Of a stretch of DNA of 64,000 nt, positions 9,208 to 18,800 are shown piece after piece (the first letter of the stretch is position 1; each line of letters begins with the position of its first letter). The stretch is from the NCBI RefSeq assembly GCF_965200405.1, contig NZ_OZ241356.1, forward strand, positions 2,480,001-2,544,000, given 5' to 3'. This DNA comes from Glacieibacterium sp965200405 (lineage in GTDB: Bacteria > Pseudomonadota > Alphaproteobacteria > Sphingomonadales > Sphingomonadaceae). A program made the translations under genes and the position numbers. The notes under the pieces are model-generated. The model did not search any database. It was not told the origin of the DNA and saw only the letters and a list, made by a program, of their open reading frames with translations.

Positions 9208-9612
9208 ATGCAGCTAGCCCATGGCACCGTCGTCGCCGTCGCCGATGGCGAGAAACTGGTGATGTACCGCAACAGCGGCACCGATGCCGAGCCGAGCCTG
9301 ACGGCCCTGCCGGTCGGCGACATCAGCAGCGAGAACAAGGGCTCGGGCGGCCGTCACGGCAGCAGCTCCGCCAATCCCGGCGACAGCCGCATGGAGGAAG
9401 ACGGCTTCGCCGCCGGCACCGCCGAGATGCTCAACAAGCAGGCGCTGGCCAACAAGTTCGACCATCTGGTCGTGATCGCCGCGCCCAAGACGCTGGGCGA
9501 ATTGCGCAAGCATTGGCACAAGGCGCTGGAGGCCAAGCTGGTCGCCGAGATCGCCAAGGACCTGACCGGCCATTCCACCGCCCAGATCGAAGCGGCGCTG
9601 GCGGCCCAGTAA
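9208..9612 (+). CDS. Host-attachment family protein (PF10116-like)
   Basis: 134 residues, with GGAG 9 bases before the ATG. The layout agrees with the family: an N-terminal VVAVADGEKLVMYRN strand region, a middle segment rich in Ser/Gly, then DHLVVIAAPKTLGELRKHWH and an LVAEIAKDLTGHS segment. The family was named for a plant-attachment phenotype in Agrobacterium-type bacteria; its fold resembles eRF1/baeRF-like domains and its biochemical role is not settled. No phage genes surround it. A strong hairpin follows directly. Confidence 0.8.
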   Translation: MQLAHGTVVAVADGEKLVMYRNSGTDAEPSLTALPVGDISSENKGSGGRHGSSSANPGDSRMEEDGFAAGTAEMLNKQALANKFDHLVVIAAPKTLGELRKHWHKALEAKLVAEIAKDLTGHSTAQIEAALAAQ

Positions 9613-9616
9613 GACA

Positions 9617-9650
9617 ATCGGCAGCGGCGTCGCGTGACGCCGCTGCCGAT
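9617..9650. terminator. Bidirectional hairpin terminator
   Basis: Perfect 15-base-pair stem (ATCGGCAGCGGCGTC at 9617-9631 with 9636-9650) and a GCGT loop, between the convergent stops at 9612 and 9660. CTTTC follows on the plus side and TGTCTT on the minus side. Confidence 0.85.
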
Positions 9651-9659
9651 CTTTCGAGG

Positions 9660-10448
9660 TCAGGCGGTCGCGAGGCTGCGACGGCGGCGGACGGCCATGC
9701 CGGCCAGGCCGAAGCCGGTGATCATCATCGACCAGGTCGCCGGCTCGGGGACGCCACCGGTCGGCGGGGTCACGGCGCCGAAGCCGTCGAGATAGACATA
9801 GCCCCAATGGCCGGTCGGCTGGCAATCGGCACCGAGGACCGACAGCAGGAAGTCGTGCCCGGACAGCGTGGCATCGATCGCCAGCTGCTCGATCTGCCAG
9901 AGTGGCGTGTAGTAATTGCCGTCCAGCGACGAGAACCGCCCATCGATGCTGGAACCGGTCGCATTGTATTCGCGCCGGATCAGCTCCTTATTGGCGGTCA
10001 GGTCGGTCAGCGTGATGATCATCGTCGCGGCATCCAACGCACCGTGCGCGCCGAGCAACACCGACTTCCACGCGAAGAAGATGTTTGAATCGGTGTAGTT
10101 GTTGACGCGCTGCTGGATGACCGATGCATTGCCACCGTAAGTCGTGTCTTCGACACGGAAGCTGTGGCTGCCCGAATAGACTGTCGATCCCAGCGCCGAA
10201 CCGACGTTCGGATCGATCGTGCCGAGGTCGATGACTGCCGAACGCGAGCCGCCATCGCCGGGAATGTAGCTCGCGGGTACCAGGTCGGGGTTGTAGGTGT
10301 TGCCACGATAGCCGCCACCCTGGGTCCAGCCGCTGGCCGTGCCATTTTCAAAGCCACCGTTGATGAAGCCGCCGGCCTGCGCAGCAGTGCCGAAAGTCAC
10401 GATTGCGCCCGCCGCGGCGCATAGCGCCGCCCGTGTCAGAACTTGCAT
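9660..10448 (-). CDS. PEPxxWA-CTERM exported protein
   Basis: 262 residues from the ATG at 10448, which has AGGGGA 6 bases upstream. A signal peptide (MQVLTRAALCAAAGAIVTFG, then TAAQA) leads into FINGGFENGTASGWT, a carbohydrate-binding-like beta-sandwich start of the kind seen in DUF642-like proteins. The C-terminus carries the sorting signal: VPEPATWSMM, a hydrophobic segment (ITGFGLAGMAV) and RRRRS. PEPxxWA-CTERM tails are thought to be processed at the inner membrane on the way to the cell surface or matrix. No exosortase gene lies in the window. The upstream 235 bases (10449-10683) show no other gene. Confidence 0.88.
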   Translation of the reverse strand: MQVLTRAALCAAAGAIVTFGTAAQAGGFINGGFENGTASGWTQGGGYRGNTYNPDLVPASYIPGDGGSRSAVIDLGTIDPNVGSALGSTVYSGSHSFRVEDTTYGGNASVIQQRVNNYTDSNIFFAWKSVLLGAHGALDAATMIITLTDLTANKELIRREYNATGSSIDGRFSSLDGNYYTPLWQIEQLAIDATLSGHDFLLSVLGADCQPTGHWGYVYLDGFGAVTPPTGGVPEPATWSMMITGFGLAGMAVRRRRSLATA

Positions 10449-10683
10449 GGTTATCCCCTGATCCAAAAGAGTTACGAGAGAAAAAGCGACATCGTAACCC
10501 TGACCCCCGTGGCGACCCCCCCCGGATAATCGAATCACTAGTCAGTAACGACCATAATAAACGATCTGTTAATTTTCAAGTGCGCATTCGATAGGATAAA
10601 ACTCACAAGAATGAGCGATCTGCGAAAAAGCCGTTTCTTGTCCAAGCCATCGTTACTAGAACGTCGGTCAGGGGGTAATTTGC

Positions 10684-12204
10684 ATGTCGATCAGTCTGCA
10701 ACGTGGCATCGCGGCCGCCCATGCCCGCGACCCGCGCACCGCCGCGCAATGGTTTCGCCGGGCCCTGGCCGAGTCCCCGTCGAATGCCGCCGCCGAGGCG
10801 TGGCTGGGCCAGGCCTTGTGCGCGCTGGGCGAGCGGCTGGCCGGGACGCGGCATCTCGCCAAGGCCGGACGGGCGATGCTTGCTGCGCCGTCGGCGCAGA
10901 CCCCGGTACGGTTGGTCGAGATCCTGTCACAGCTCCAGCAATGGGGCGACGTACCCGCCGCGCTCGACCTGGCGCGCGCCGCGACCGCCGCCTATCCCGA
11001 TCATGCCCGGCTGCAGCAGTTGCTGGCGGTCGCCTGCAGCCAGCTCAACGATCCCCGCGGGGCGGTCGCGGCGGGTGCCGAGGCGCTGCGGCTGGCGCCC
11101 GGCGTGCCGATGCTGGAGGTGCTGCAGGCGAGCCTGGAGATCGATGCCGGCGATCTCGATGCAGCGCGCCCGCGCCTCGACGCCGTGCTCGCCGGACCAG
11201 ACGATGCCGCGGTACGGCTCCGCGCCCATAAGGAACTGGCGCGCCTCGACGACCGGCAGGGCCGCTTCGACGAGGCCTTCGACCACCTCGAGGCCGCGGG
11301 CCGCGCCGCGCACGACGTCGCCGACCTGGCGCGGCACGACCGCAAGCTGCTGCCCCGGCTGATCGCCGCCAACACCGGCGCATACGATGCCGCCGCACTC
11401 GGCCGCTGGACCGGAAAAACGGGCGCGACGCGCCCCGCGCCGGTCTTCCTGATAGGGTTCCTGCGGTCCGGCACGACGCTGGTGCAGGCGGTATTGAGCG
11501 CCCACCCCCAGGTCTTCGTCGCCGACGAGGGCAACATGCTCCACGATGTGCTGGCGGAGGTGCAGCAGCGACTGGCCGGTCCCGGCTCGATCGCCACCAA
11601 GCTGGCGCGCCTCAACCTGGCGCAAGTCGAGCAGTTGCGCGCGCTGTACTGGTCGCGCGCCCGTGGCCGCTACGGCGACAGCATCGACCGCCCGGTGTTC
11701 GTCGACAAGTTCACGATGAGCAGCGTCGATGTCGCCGCGATCAACGTCCTGTTTCCCGACGCGCGCATCATCTACATGTTGCGCGATCCGCGCGATGTCT
11801 GCCTCAGCGGCTTCCAGCAATTGATGGTGCCGACGGCGGCGACCGTCCACCTGCTCGAATGGCGTTCGACCGCGCAACTCTATGCCGCGGTGACCGACTG
11901 GTGGCTGCACATCCGCGACACGCTGACGATGCCGTGGCTCGAATTGCGCTACGAGGATGTCGTCGGGGATTTCCAGCCGAGCCTGACGCGGCTGCTCGAT
12001 TTCATCGGCCTCGACTGGGACGCGGCGCTGCTCGACTTCCATGTCGGCGCCCGCGCTGCCTATATCACCAGCCCGAGCCGCAGCCAGGTCGCGCGGCCGC
12101 TCTATCGCTCGTCGGCCGGGCGCTGGCGCGGCTATGCTCGCCACTTCGCCGCCGTCGACGACCTGCTGTCACCGTTGGTGGAGCGCCTCGGCTACGCGCC
12201 CTGA
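10684..12204 (+). CDS. TPR-repeat sulfotransferase
   Basis: 506 residues, with GGGGG before the ATG. Residues ~1-240 are helical repeats of tetratricopeptide type (A-W-F-R-R-A-L-like, GQALCALG). From ~250 a sulfotransferase domain begins: the 5'-phosphosulfate loop GFLRSGTTLV (258-267) and the 3'-phosphate-binding RDPRDVCLSG (367-376), both for the donor PAPS. TPR-sulfotransferase fusions are common in sphingomonads; the acceptor (protein, lipid or glycan) is unknown. No signal peptide is seen, so it is probably cytoplasmic. It is divergent from the PEPxxWA gene and is followed by a strong terminator. Confidence 0.9.
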   Translation: MSISLQRGIAAAHARDPRTAAQWFRRALAESPSNAAAEAWLGQALCALGERLAGTRHLAKAGRAMLAAPSAQTPVRLVEILSQLQQWGDVPAALDLARAATAAYPDHARLQQLLAVACSQLNDPRGAVAAGAEALRLAPGVPMLEVLQASLEIDAGDLDAARPRLDAVLAGPDDAAVRLRAHKELARLDDRQGRFDEAFDHLEAAGRAAHDVADLARHDRKLLPRLIAANTGAYDAAALGRWTGKTGATRPAPVFLIGFLRSGTTLVQAVLSAHPQVFVADEGNMLHDVLAEVQQRLAGPGSIATKLARLNLAQVEQLRALYWSRARGRYGDSIDRPVFVDKFTMSSVDVAAINVLFPDARIIYMLRDPRDVCLSGFQQLMVPTAATVHLLEWRSTAQLYAAVTDWWLHIRDTLTMPWLELRYEDVVGDFQPSLTRLLDFIGLDWDAALLDFHVGARAAYITSPSRSQVARPLYRSSAGRWRGYARHFAAVDDLLSPLVERLGYAP

Positions 12205-12207
12205 CCC

Positions 12208-12237
12208 GACCCTCTCCGCGCTTTCGCGGAGAGGGTC
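12208..12237. terminator. Bidirectional hairpin terminator
   Basis: Perfect 13-base-pair stem (GACCCTCTCCGCG at 12208-12220 with 12225-12237) and a CTTT loop, between the convergent stops at 12204 and 12248. Confidence 0.85.
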
Positions 12238-12247
12238 GATGCCTGGC

Positions 12248-13423
12248 TCAATAGACCTCGAACAGCCCGGCCGCGCCCATGCCGCCGCCAACGCACATCG
12301 TCACGACGACGTACTTGGCACCGCGACGCTTGCCCTCGATCAGCGCGTGGCCGGTCAGGCGGGCGCCCGACATGCCGTACGGGTGACCGATCGAGATCGC
12401 GCCGCCGTTGACGTTCAATTTCTCCTGGTCGATCCCGAGCACGTCGGCGCAGTGCAGGACCTGCACGGCGAACGCCTCGTTGAGCTCCCACAGGTCGATG
12501 TCGTCCATCTTCAAACCGTTGCGCTTCAACAGCTTGGGGATGGCGTAGATCGGGCCGATGCCCATCTCGTCGGGGTCGAGGCCGGCCGACGCCATGCCGC
12601 GATAGACGCCGAGCGGGGTCAGGCCGCGCCGCGAGGCTTCGCCCGCCTCCATCAGCACCGAGGCCGAGGCGCCGTCCGACAGCTGCGAGGCGTTGCCGGC
12701 GGTGATCACGCCGCCCTCGCGCACCGGCTTCAGGCCCTGCAGGCCAACCAGCGTCGTCTCGGGGCGGTTGCCCTCGTCCTTCGACAGCGTCACCTCGTGG
12801 AAGGTGATCTCGCCGGTTTCCTTGTTGGCCATGCCCATCTGCGAGGTCAGCGGCACGATCTCGGCGTCGAACTTGCCGGCCTGCTGCGCTGCGGCGGTCC
12901 GCATCTGCGAGCGGTAGCTATACTCGTCCTGGCGGTCGCGGCTGATGTTGTAGCGCTTGGCGACGGTCTCGGCGGTGTCGATCATCGGCATGTAGACGTT
13001 GCTGTGCATCGCGATCAGGCCGGGATCGGGATCGATGCGCATCTTGTTGGTCTGCACCATCGAGATCGAATCCTGGCCGCCACCGACGGTGATATCCATC
13101 CCGTCGACGATGATCTGCTTGGCGGCGGTGGCAATCGCCATCAGTCCGGAGGCGCACTGGCGGTCCATCGACTGGCCGCTGACCGAGGTCGGCAGGCCGG
13201 CGCGGAGCAGCGACAGGCGCGCGATGTTGGGGGCCTGCCCGCCCTGCTGGAGCGAGGCGCCCCAGACGACGTCGTCGACCTCGGCACCCTCGATGCCGGC
13301 GCGCTGGATGGCGTGCTTGATCGCATGGCCGCCCAGCATCGGCGGCGGCGAGGCGTTGAAGGCGCCGCGATAGGCGCGGCCGATCGGGGTGCGGGCGGTG
13401 GAGACGATGACGGCTTCGCGCAT
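12248..13423 (-). CDS. Acetyl-CoA C-acyltransferase (thiolase)
   Basis: 391 residues, the usual thiolase length, from the ATG at 13423 with GAGGA 9 bases upstream. Active-site residues are present: the nucleophile C90 in DRQCASG, H347 in GHPYGMSGAR, and C377 in CVGGGMGAAG. The enzyme cleaves 3-ketoacyl-CoA with CoA (or runs the reverse condensation). It is the last gene of an operon with a MaoC-type hydratase and an AhpD-like protein, so a role in fatty-acid or branched-chain acyl-CoA degradation is likely. The frame is open upstream into the neighbouring gene, but MREAVIVSTARTPIGRA is the standard thiolase N-terminus. Confidence 0.92.
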   Translation of the reverse strand: MREAVIVSTARTPIGRAYRGAFNASPPPMLGGHAIKHAIQRAGIEGAEVDDVVWGASLQQGGQAPNIARLSLLRAGLPTSVSGQSMDRQCASGLMAIATAAKQIIVDGMDITVGGGQDSISMVQTNKMRIDPDPGLIAMHSNVYMPMIDTAETVAKRYNISRDRQDEYSYRSQMRTAAAQQAGKFDAEIVPLTSQMGMANKETGEITFHEVTLSKDEGNRPETTLVGLQGLKPVREGGVITAGNASQLSDGASASVLMEAGEASRRGLTPLGVYRGMASAGLDPDEMGIGPIYAIPKLLKRNGLKMDDIDLWELNEAFAVQVLHCADVLGIDQEKLNVNGGAISIGHPYGMSGARLTGHALIEGKRRGAKYVVVTMCVGGGMGAAGLFEVY

Positions 13424-13434
13424 GGGTCGGGTCC

Positions 13435-13980
13435 TCAGGCGGTTGGGAAGCGCGGCATGCCGGCTTCGGGTTGCAGGTCGAGCGCACCGGTGATCATCGC
13501 GATGCCGTGGTAAAAGCTGATGAGCTGGATGATCTCGAGGATCTGGGCAGTGTCGAACTGGCCGCTCAGCCGCGCGAACTCGGCATCGTCGAGCTTGTGG
13601 CGGGTCAGCAGCGCGTCGGTGGCGGCGATCAGCGCGGCGTCGTGCTCGTTCCAGTTGCCGTCGTCGGCATGACCGTCGAAGGTCGAGCGGACCTGCTCGG
13701 GGGTGAGCTCGGCCTGCTTGCCGAAGACCTTGGAATGGATGCCCCATTCATACTCGCCGCCGGTTTTCGCCGAGGTGCGGATGATGACGACTTCGCGGTC
13801 GCGCATCGACAGGGGGGAGGGGCCCGACATCGCGGCGGCGGTGAAGCGCTCCCAGGCCCGCGGCGACTGGCCGATCGAGGTGAACAGCGTCAGCGGCTCG
13901 CGGCCGGGGGCGGTCATTTTCGCCATGTCCGCCGCGAACGGCTCGGGGAACGGCTGCTGCAGGAGGCCGATGCGGCTCAT
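13435..13980 (-). CDS. Carboxymuconolactone decarboxylase / AhpD-like protein lacking CxxC
   Basis: 181 residues; the ATG at 13980 overlaps the upstream stop as ATGA. The family core is recognisable (SMRDREVVIIRTSAKTGGEY...HSKVFG...LTPEQV), but the place of the redox CxxC pair holds no cysteine (GGEYEWGIHSK), so it should not act as an AhpD-type thiol peroxidase partner. Such cysteine-free members are common beside acyl-CoA degradation genes with no known reaction. It is 11 bases upstream of the thiolase gene and coupled to the MaoC gene. Confidence 0.85.
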   Translation of the reverse strand: MSRIGLLQQPFPEPFAADMAKMTAPGREPLTLFTSIGQSPRAWERFTAAAMSGPSPLSMRDREVVIIRTSAKTGGEYEWGIHSKVFGKQAELTPEQVRSTFDGHADDGNWNEHDAALIAATDALLTRHKLDDAEFARLSGQFDTAQILEIIQLISFYHGIAMITGALDLQPEAGMPRFPTA

Positions 13981-14435
13981 AGGTACACCAGGGTCAGCCA
14001 CTCGGCGGCGAGGGCAGGTTTGGTCTCGCCTTCGATCTCGACGACGACGGCGACGGTCGATTGCCAGCCCTTGTCGGGTCGCTGCTCGACCGCGAGCAGA
14101 TTGAAGCGGCCGCGGACGCGCTTGCCGGACTTCACCGGGGCCATGAAGCGGACTTTGTTGAGGCCGTAGTTGACCCCCATCTTGACGCCCTCCAGGCTCG
14201 GCATCGCCTGGTAGCCGAACACCGAGCACAGGCTAAGTGTCAGGTAACCATGGGCAATCGTCGTGCCGAACGGGGTCTGCGCAGCCAGCACCGGATCGAC
14301 ATGGATGAACTGGTGGTCGCCGGTAACCTCGGCAAAGGCATCGATCCTCGCCTGGTCGACCAGCACCCAGTCGGACACCCCGACCTCGCTGCCGATCTTG
14401 GCTCGATAGTCGTCCAGCGACACAGTGGCGCGCAT
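13977..14435 (-). CDS. MaoC-family (R)-specific enoyl-CoA hydratase-like protein
   Basis: 152 residues with a single hotdog domain. The hydratase motif is seen: DHQFIHVDP (catalytic Asp and His) and, further on, FGTTIAHGYLTLSL. Members hydrate trans-2-enoyl-CoA. It closely follows the NodN/MaoC layout, in which VLVDQARIDAFAEVTGDHQF precedes the active site. It is the first gene of the operon MaoC - AhpD-like - thiolase; a palindromic operator candidate sits 41 bases upstream of its start. Confidence 0.9.
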   Translation of the reverse strand: MRATVSLDDYRAKIGSEVGVSDWVLVDQARIDAFAEVTGDHQFIHVDPVLAAQTPFGTTIAHGYLTLSLCSVFGYQAMPSLEGVKMGVNYGLNKVRFMAPVKSGKRVRGRFNLLAVEQRPDKGWQSTVAVVVEIEGETKPALAAEWLTLVYL

Positions 14436-14476
14436 TCAGCCTCACTCCCCGACGATTTCGGCCAGCTTTAAACCCG

Positions 14477-14488
14477 GTTTACGTAAAC
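14477..14488. promoter_or_regulatory. Palindromic operator candidate upstream of the MaoC-thiolase operon
   Basis: GTTTACGTAAAC is a perfect 12-base palindrome, extended on one side to ACGTAAACGT. It lies between the divergent starts of the MaoC gene (14435) and the DUF885-like gene (14538). TTTACGTAAACG-type sites are used by acyl-CoA catabolism regulators (LiuR- or TetR-type) in proteobacteria, which fits the downstream genes. No regulator gene is in the window. Confidence 0.55.
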
Positions 14489-14537
14489 GTCACCCTAGAA
14501 ATTTGCCGACCCTCCTTCCTCCCGCTAAACTTTTCCA

Positions 14538-15821
14538 ATGTCCTCAAAACATCCCATATTCGTCACGCTCGCCCTGCTCCTCCTCGGCGCCGCCCGCTCC
14601 CCTCTCGACACCATCGCCCGCGATTACGTCCAGCTCAGCCTCGAAGCCGGCGAACGCGAACCCGAATACGTCGATGCCTATTACGGCCCGCCCGCCTGGG
14701 CCGCCGCCGCCAAGGCCAACCCCCGCACCGTCGACGCCCTCCGCTCCGCCGCCGCCAAGCTGACCGCCCAGGCCAAGGCCGTCGCACCCGCCACCCTGTC
14801 ACCACTCGAACGCCGCCGCCGCGCCTTCCTGATCGGCCAGCTCACCGCCGCCGAGACCCGGCTGGCGATGCACGCCGGCAAGCGCTTCACCTTCGAGGAC
14901 GAAGCCGAGGGATTGTTCGGCGTCCGCCCGGCGCTCAAGCCCCTCGCCAGCTATGACGCGACCCTCGCCGCGGTCGACCGCCTGCTGCCCGGGCCTGGCG
15001 ACCTTTGGCAACGGGTCGATACCTACCGCAACCGCTTCGTCATCCCCGCTGGCCGTCTTAACGACGTCATGCACGCCGCCATCGCCGAATGCCGCCGGCG
15101 CACCGTTGCCCACATCCCGCTCCCCGCCGACGAGAAATTCAAGCTGGAACTGGTCACCGGCAAACCGTGGAGCGGCTACAATTACTACAAGGGCAACAAC
15201 ACCAGCCTGATACAGGTAAACACCGACTTGCCAGTGCTGATCGACCGCGCCGTCGACCTCGGCTGCCACGAGGGCTACCCCGGCCACCACGTCTACAACA
15301 TGTTGCTCGAACAGCGGCTCGCCCGGGCCCGCGGCTGGATCGAATTCATGGTCTATCCGCTGTACGGCCCCCAGTCGCTGATAGCCGAGGGCTCGGCCAA
15401 CTACGGCATCGAGCTGGCCTTCCCTGGCGCCGAACGAGCGACGTTCGAAGCGAAGACTCTGTACCCTTTGGCCGGGCTCGATCCAGCCGAGGCGCCACGC
15501 TACGCCGCCTTGCTCAAGGCGATGCAGCGCTTGTCGGGTGCTCGCTTCACCATCGCACAGGAATATCTCGACGGCCGGCTGACCCGTTCCGCAGCTGTTG
15601 AGGCAGAGCAGAAGTACGAGCTGCTCTCCCTCGCCCGCGCCGAGAAAGCGATCGGCTTCACCGATCACTACCGCAGCTATGTGATCAACTACGGGCTCGG
15701 CAAAGACATGGTGAAGGCCCGGGTCGAAGCCGCCGGCCAGTCGCAAAAGGCGCGCTGGCAGCAGATGGCGTCGATCCTGTCGCAACCAACGATCCCGGCC
15801 GATCTTGCGACGGCGCGCTGA
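14538..15821 (+). CDS. DUF885-like metalloprotein, exported
   Basis: 427 residues. A hydrophobic N-terminus (HPIFVTLALLLLGAARS) suggests a signal peptide or anchor. The HEGYPGHH motif at residues 244-251, with E284 in IAEGSANYG, matches the HExxPGH[HQ] metal site of DUF885 proteins, presumed zinc carboxypeptidase-like enzymes. It is shorter than typical DUF885 members (about 600 residues; compare the gene at 46940), with a divergent N-terminal half. The substrate is unknown. It is transcribed away from the MaoC operon, and putA follows 43 bases later. Confidence 0.72.
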   Translation: MSSKHPIFVTLALLLLGAARSPLDTIARDYVQLSLEAGEREPEYVDAYYGPPAWAAAAKANPRTVDALRSAAAKLTAQAKAVAPATLSPLERRRRAFLIGQLTAAETRLAMHAGKRFTFEDEAEGLFGVRPALKPLASYDATLAAVDRLLPGPGDLWQRVDTYRNRFVIPAGRLNDVMHAAIAECRRRTVAHIPLPADEKFKLELVTGKPWSGYNYYKGNNTSLIQVNTDLPVLIDRAVDLGCHEGYPGHHVYNMLLEQRLARARGWIEFMVYPLYGPQSLIAEGSANYGIELAFPGAERATFEAKTLYPLAGLDPAEAPRYAALLKAMQRLSGARFTIAQEYLDGRLTRSAAVEAEQKYELLSLARAEKAIGFTDHYRSYVINYGLGKDMVKARVEAAGQSQKARWQQMASILSQPTIPADLATAR

Positions 15822-15864
15822 CCTGTCCCTTTCGCGGGCGCTTCGCCGGGACTAGATAGCCGGC

Positions 15865-18800
15865 ATGTCCAGCTTAACCGTCGCCCGCGCTGAGATGCGT
15901 TCCCTCCACCGCGCTCCGGAGCCCGAAGTGCTGGCGCGATTGTTGCCGACGGCGACGCTAGATGCGACCACCCGCGAACGTGTCGAAGGCCGGGCGCTTG
16001 GGCTGCTCGCCGATCTCCGCGCCGCTCAAGGCGAAGGCTGGGTCAACCGCTTCCTCCACCAGTACCGCCTCAACACCCAGGAGGGCATCGCCCTGCTCAG
16101 CCTCGCGGAGGCGTTCCTGCGGGTGCCCGATGCCGAGACTGCCGACCTGTTGATCCGCGACAAGATCGGCGGTGCCGACTGGGGCGCCCACAAGGGCCAA
16201 TCGGACTCGCTGCTGGTCAATTCCGCGACTTGGGGCCTGATGCTGACCCGCGCCGTGGTCGGCGACACCGGGCGAGCTTCAGTTCTGAAACGTCTGATCA
16301 ACCGCACCGGCGAACCTTTCGTGCGCAGCGCGGTCGGCGCGGCGATGCGGATGATGGGCCAAGTCTTCGTCATGGGCCGCACCATCGACGAGGCGATGGC
16401 CCGAGCTGCCGAGCCCGAGAACAAGGGCTTCACCGCCAGCTTCGACATGCTGGGCGAGGCGGCACGGACCTATGAGGACGGCGCGCGGTACTTCGACAGC
16501 TACATGGCGGCGATCCGCTCGGTCGGCGGGTCGACGCTCGGCGTAGGTCATTCGATCTCGGTCAAGCTGTCGGCACTGCACCCGCGCTACGAGACCGCGC
16601 ACGCCGACACCTGCGTCCCGGAGTTGACCGACATGCTACGCCAGCTCGCGGCGGAGGCGGCGCGAACCGGCATCGGCCTGACCGTAGATGCGGAGGAGAG
16701 CGAGCGGCTGGTCATGTCGCTCGACATCATCGAGGCGATTGCGCGCCGGCCCGAGCTTGCTGGCTGGGACGGCTTCGGCATGGCGGCGCAGGGCTATGGC
16801 AAGCGGGCGCGCGCGGTCATCGACTGGGCGCAGGCCCTTGGCCAGGACACAGGCCGGCGCCTGATGGTCCGTCTGGTCAAGGGCGCTTATTGGGACAGCG
16901 AGATCAAGCGAACCCAGGAGGGTGGCCTCGACGACTATCCGCTGTTCACCCGCAAGGCTGCGACCGACGTCAGCTATCTGGCCTGCGCCAGGGCGATGCT
17001 CGACGCGCCCAACATCATGCCGGCATTCGCCAGCCACAACGCCCTGACGGTGGCGACGATCATGGAATGGGCCGGTAATCGCCGTGATTTCGAGTTCCAG
17101 CGGCTGCACGGCATGGGCGAGGGGCTGTTCGAGCGGGCGGTGCGGGAGAACGGCTATCATTGCCGGACCTATGCTCCGGTCGGCGGGCACCGCGACCTGC
17201 TGGCGTATCTGGTCCGGCGGTTGCTGGAGAATGGCGCGAATTCCAGCTTCGTCCACCAGCTAGCCGATGCGAACGTCAGCGACAGCGACCTGCTGGCCGA
17301 TCCGGCGGTCAAGATCGCGTCGGTCGGTGGGGTGCCCCACCCGTCGATCCCGATGGCGCGCGACATTTTCCCGGGGCGGCGCAACTCGGCCGGGCTGGAC
17401 CTCGCCGAGGCGACGGTGCTGGAGCGCGTTGCTTCGCGGATCAACGACAATGGCTTGCTGCTCGACGAAGCCGAGGCGATCCTGGGGAAGCGGACGGAGG
17501 TCAAGGACGCGCACGATCGCTTCGCTCTCGTGCCCGCATCGGCAGTGATCAGCGCCATCGGAACTGCTCACGCAGCTTTCCCGTCTTGGTCGCGCACCCC
17601 GGTCGAGGCGCGGGCCGCGGCGATCGACAAGCTTGGTGACCTGCTCGAAGCGCATACCGAGGAGCTGATGGCGCTGGCGGTGCACGAGGCGAAGAAGACC
17701 ATTCCCGATGCGCTGGCCGAGGTTCGCGAGGCCGTCGACTTCTGCCGCTACTATGCGATCGAAGCGCGGGAAAAGTTCGCGGCCGTTCTGCTGCCCGGGC
17801 CGACGGGCGAGCGCAACGAACTGCGGCTCGAGGGGCGCGGCGTGTTCGCCTGTATCGCGCCGTGGAATTTCCCGCTGGCGATCTTCATCGGGCAGGTCGC
17901 GGCGGCTCTGGTCGCGGGCAACACCGTGGTCGCCAAGCCGGCACCGCAGACGCCGCGGATAGCGCAGCGGGCCGTGGAACTGGCGCATGAGGCCGGCATC
18001 CCGAAGGACGCGCTGCACATCGTCACCGGGGGCGCCGAGGAGGGGCGGGCGCTGGTCGGCGATGCGCGGATCATGGGCGTTGCCTTCACCGGTTCGACCG
18101 GGACGGCGCGCATCATCGCGCGGACTTTGCTGGAGGATGAGAGCCGCCCGCTGGTGCCGTTCATTGCCGAAACCGGCGGTATCAATGCGATGATCGTCGA
18201 CTCCACGGCGCTGCCCGAGCAGGTCGTGGCGGACGTCGTCACCAGCGCCTTCCGCTCGGCGGGGCAGCGGTGTTCGGCGTTGCGGCTGCTGTTGTTGCAG
18301 GAGGATATCGCCGACAAGACGCTGCACATGTTGGGCGGCGCGATGGACACGCTGGTGCTCGGGGAGCCCGGCAATCCGCGGACCGATGTCGGGCCGGTGA
18401 TCGACCAGGCGGCCTATGACCGGCTGGAAAGCTATCGCCAGTCGGCCAAGGCGAAATGGGTACATGCCTTGGCGAGCGAGGTGCCGGGGATCGTTCCGCC
18501 GACGATCATCAGGCTGGAGCGGATCGAGGATCTGACCAAGGAATGGTTCGGGCCGATATTGCATGTCGTGACCTGGAAGGCGGGGGAACTGGATGCGACG
18601 GTGGCTCGGGTAAATGCCAGTGGGTATGGTTTGACCATGGGATTGCATAGTCGGATCGCGTCGACGGCGGAGCGGGTGGCGGCGGCGGCGAGGGTGGGAA
18701 ATCTTTACGTCAACCGGTCGATGATCGGGGCGGTGGTGGGGTCGCAACCCTTTGGTGGAGAGGGATTGTCGGGGACCGGATTCAAGGCGGGGGGGCCGCA

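Noticed and set aside
9208..9612. Phage remnant, suggested by the family name host attachment
   Set aside because: The family concerns bacterial attachment to plant hosts; no phage structural or integrase gene is nearby.
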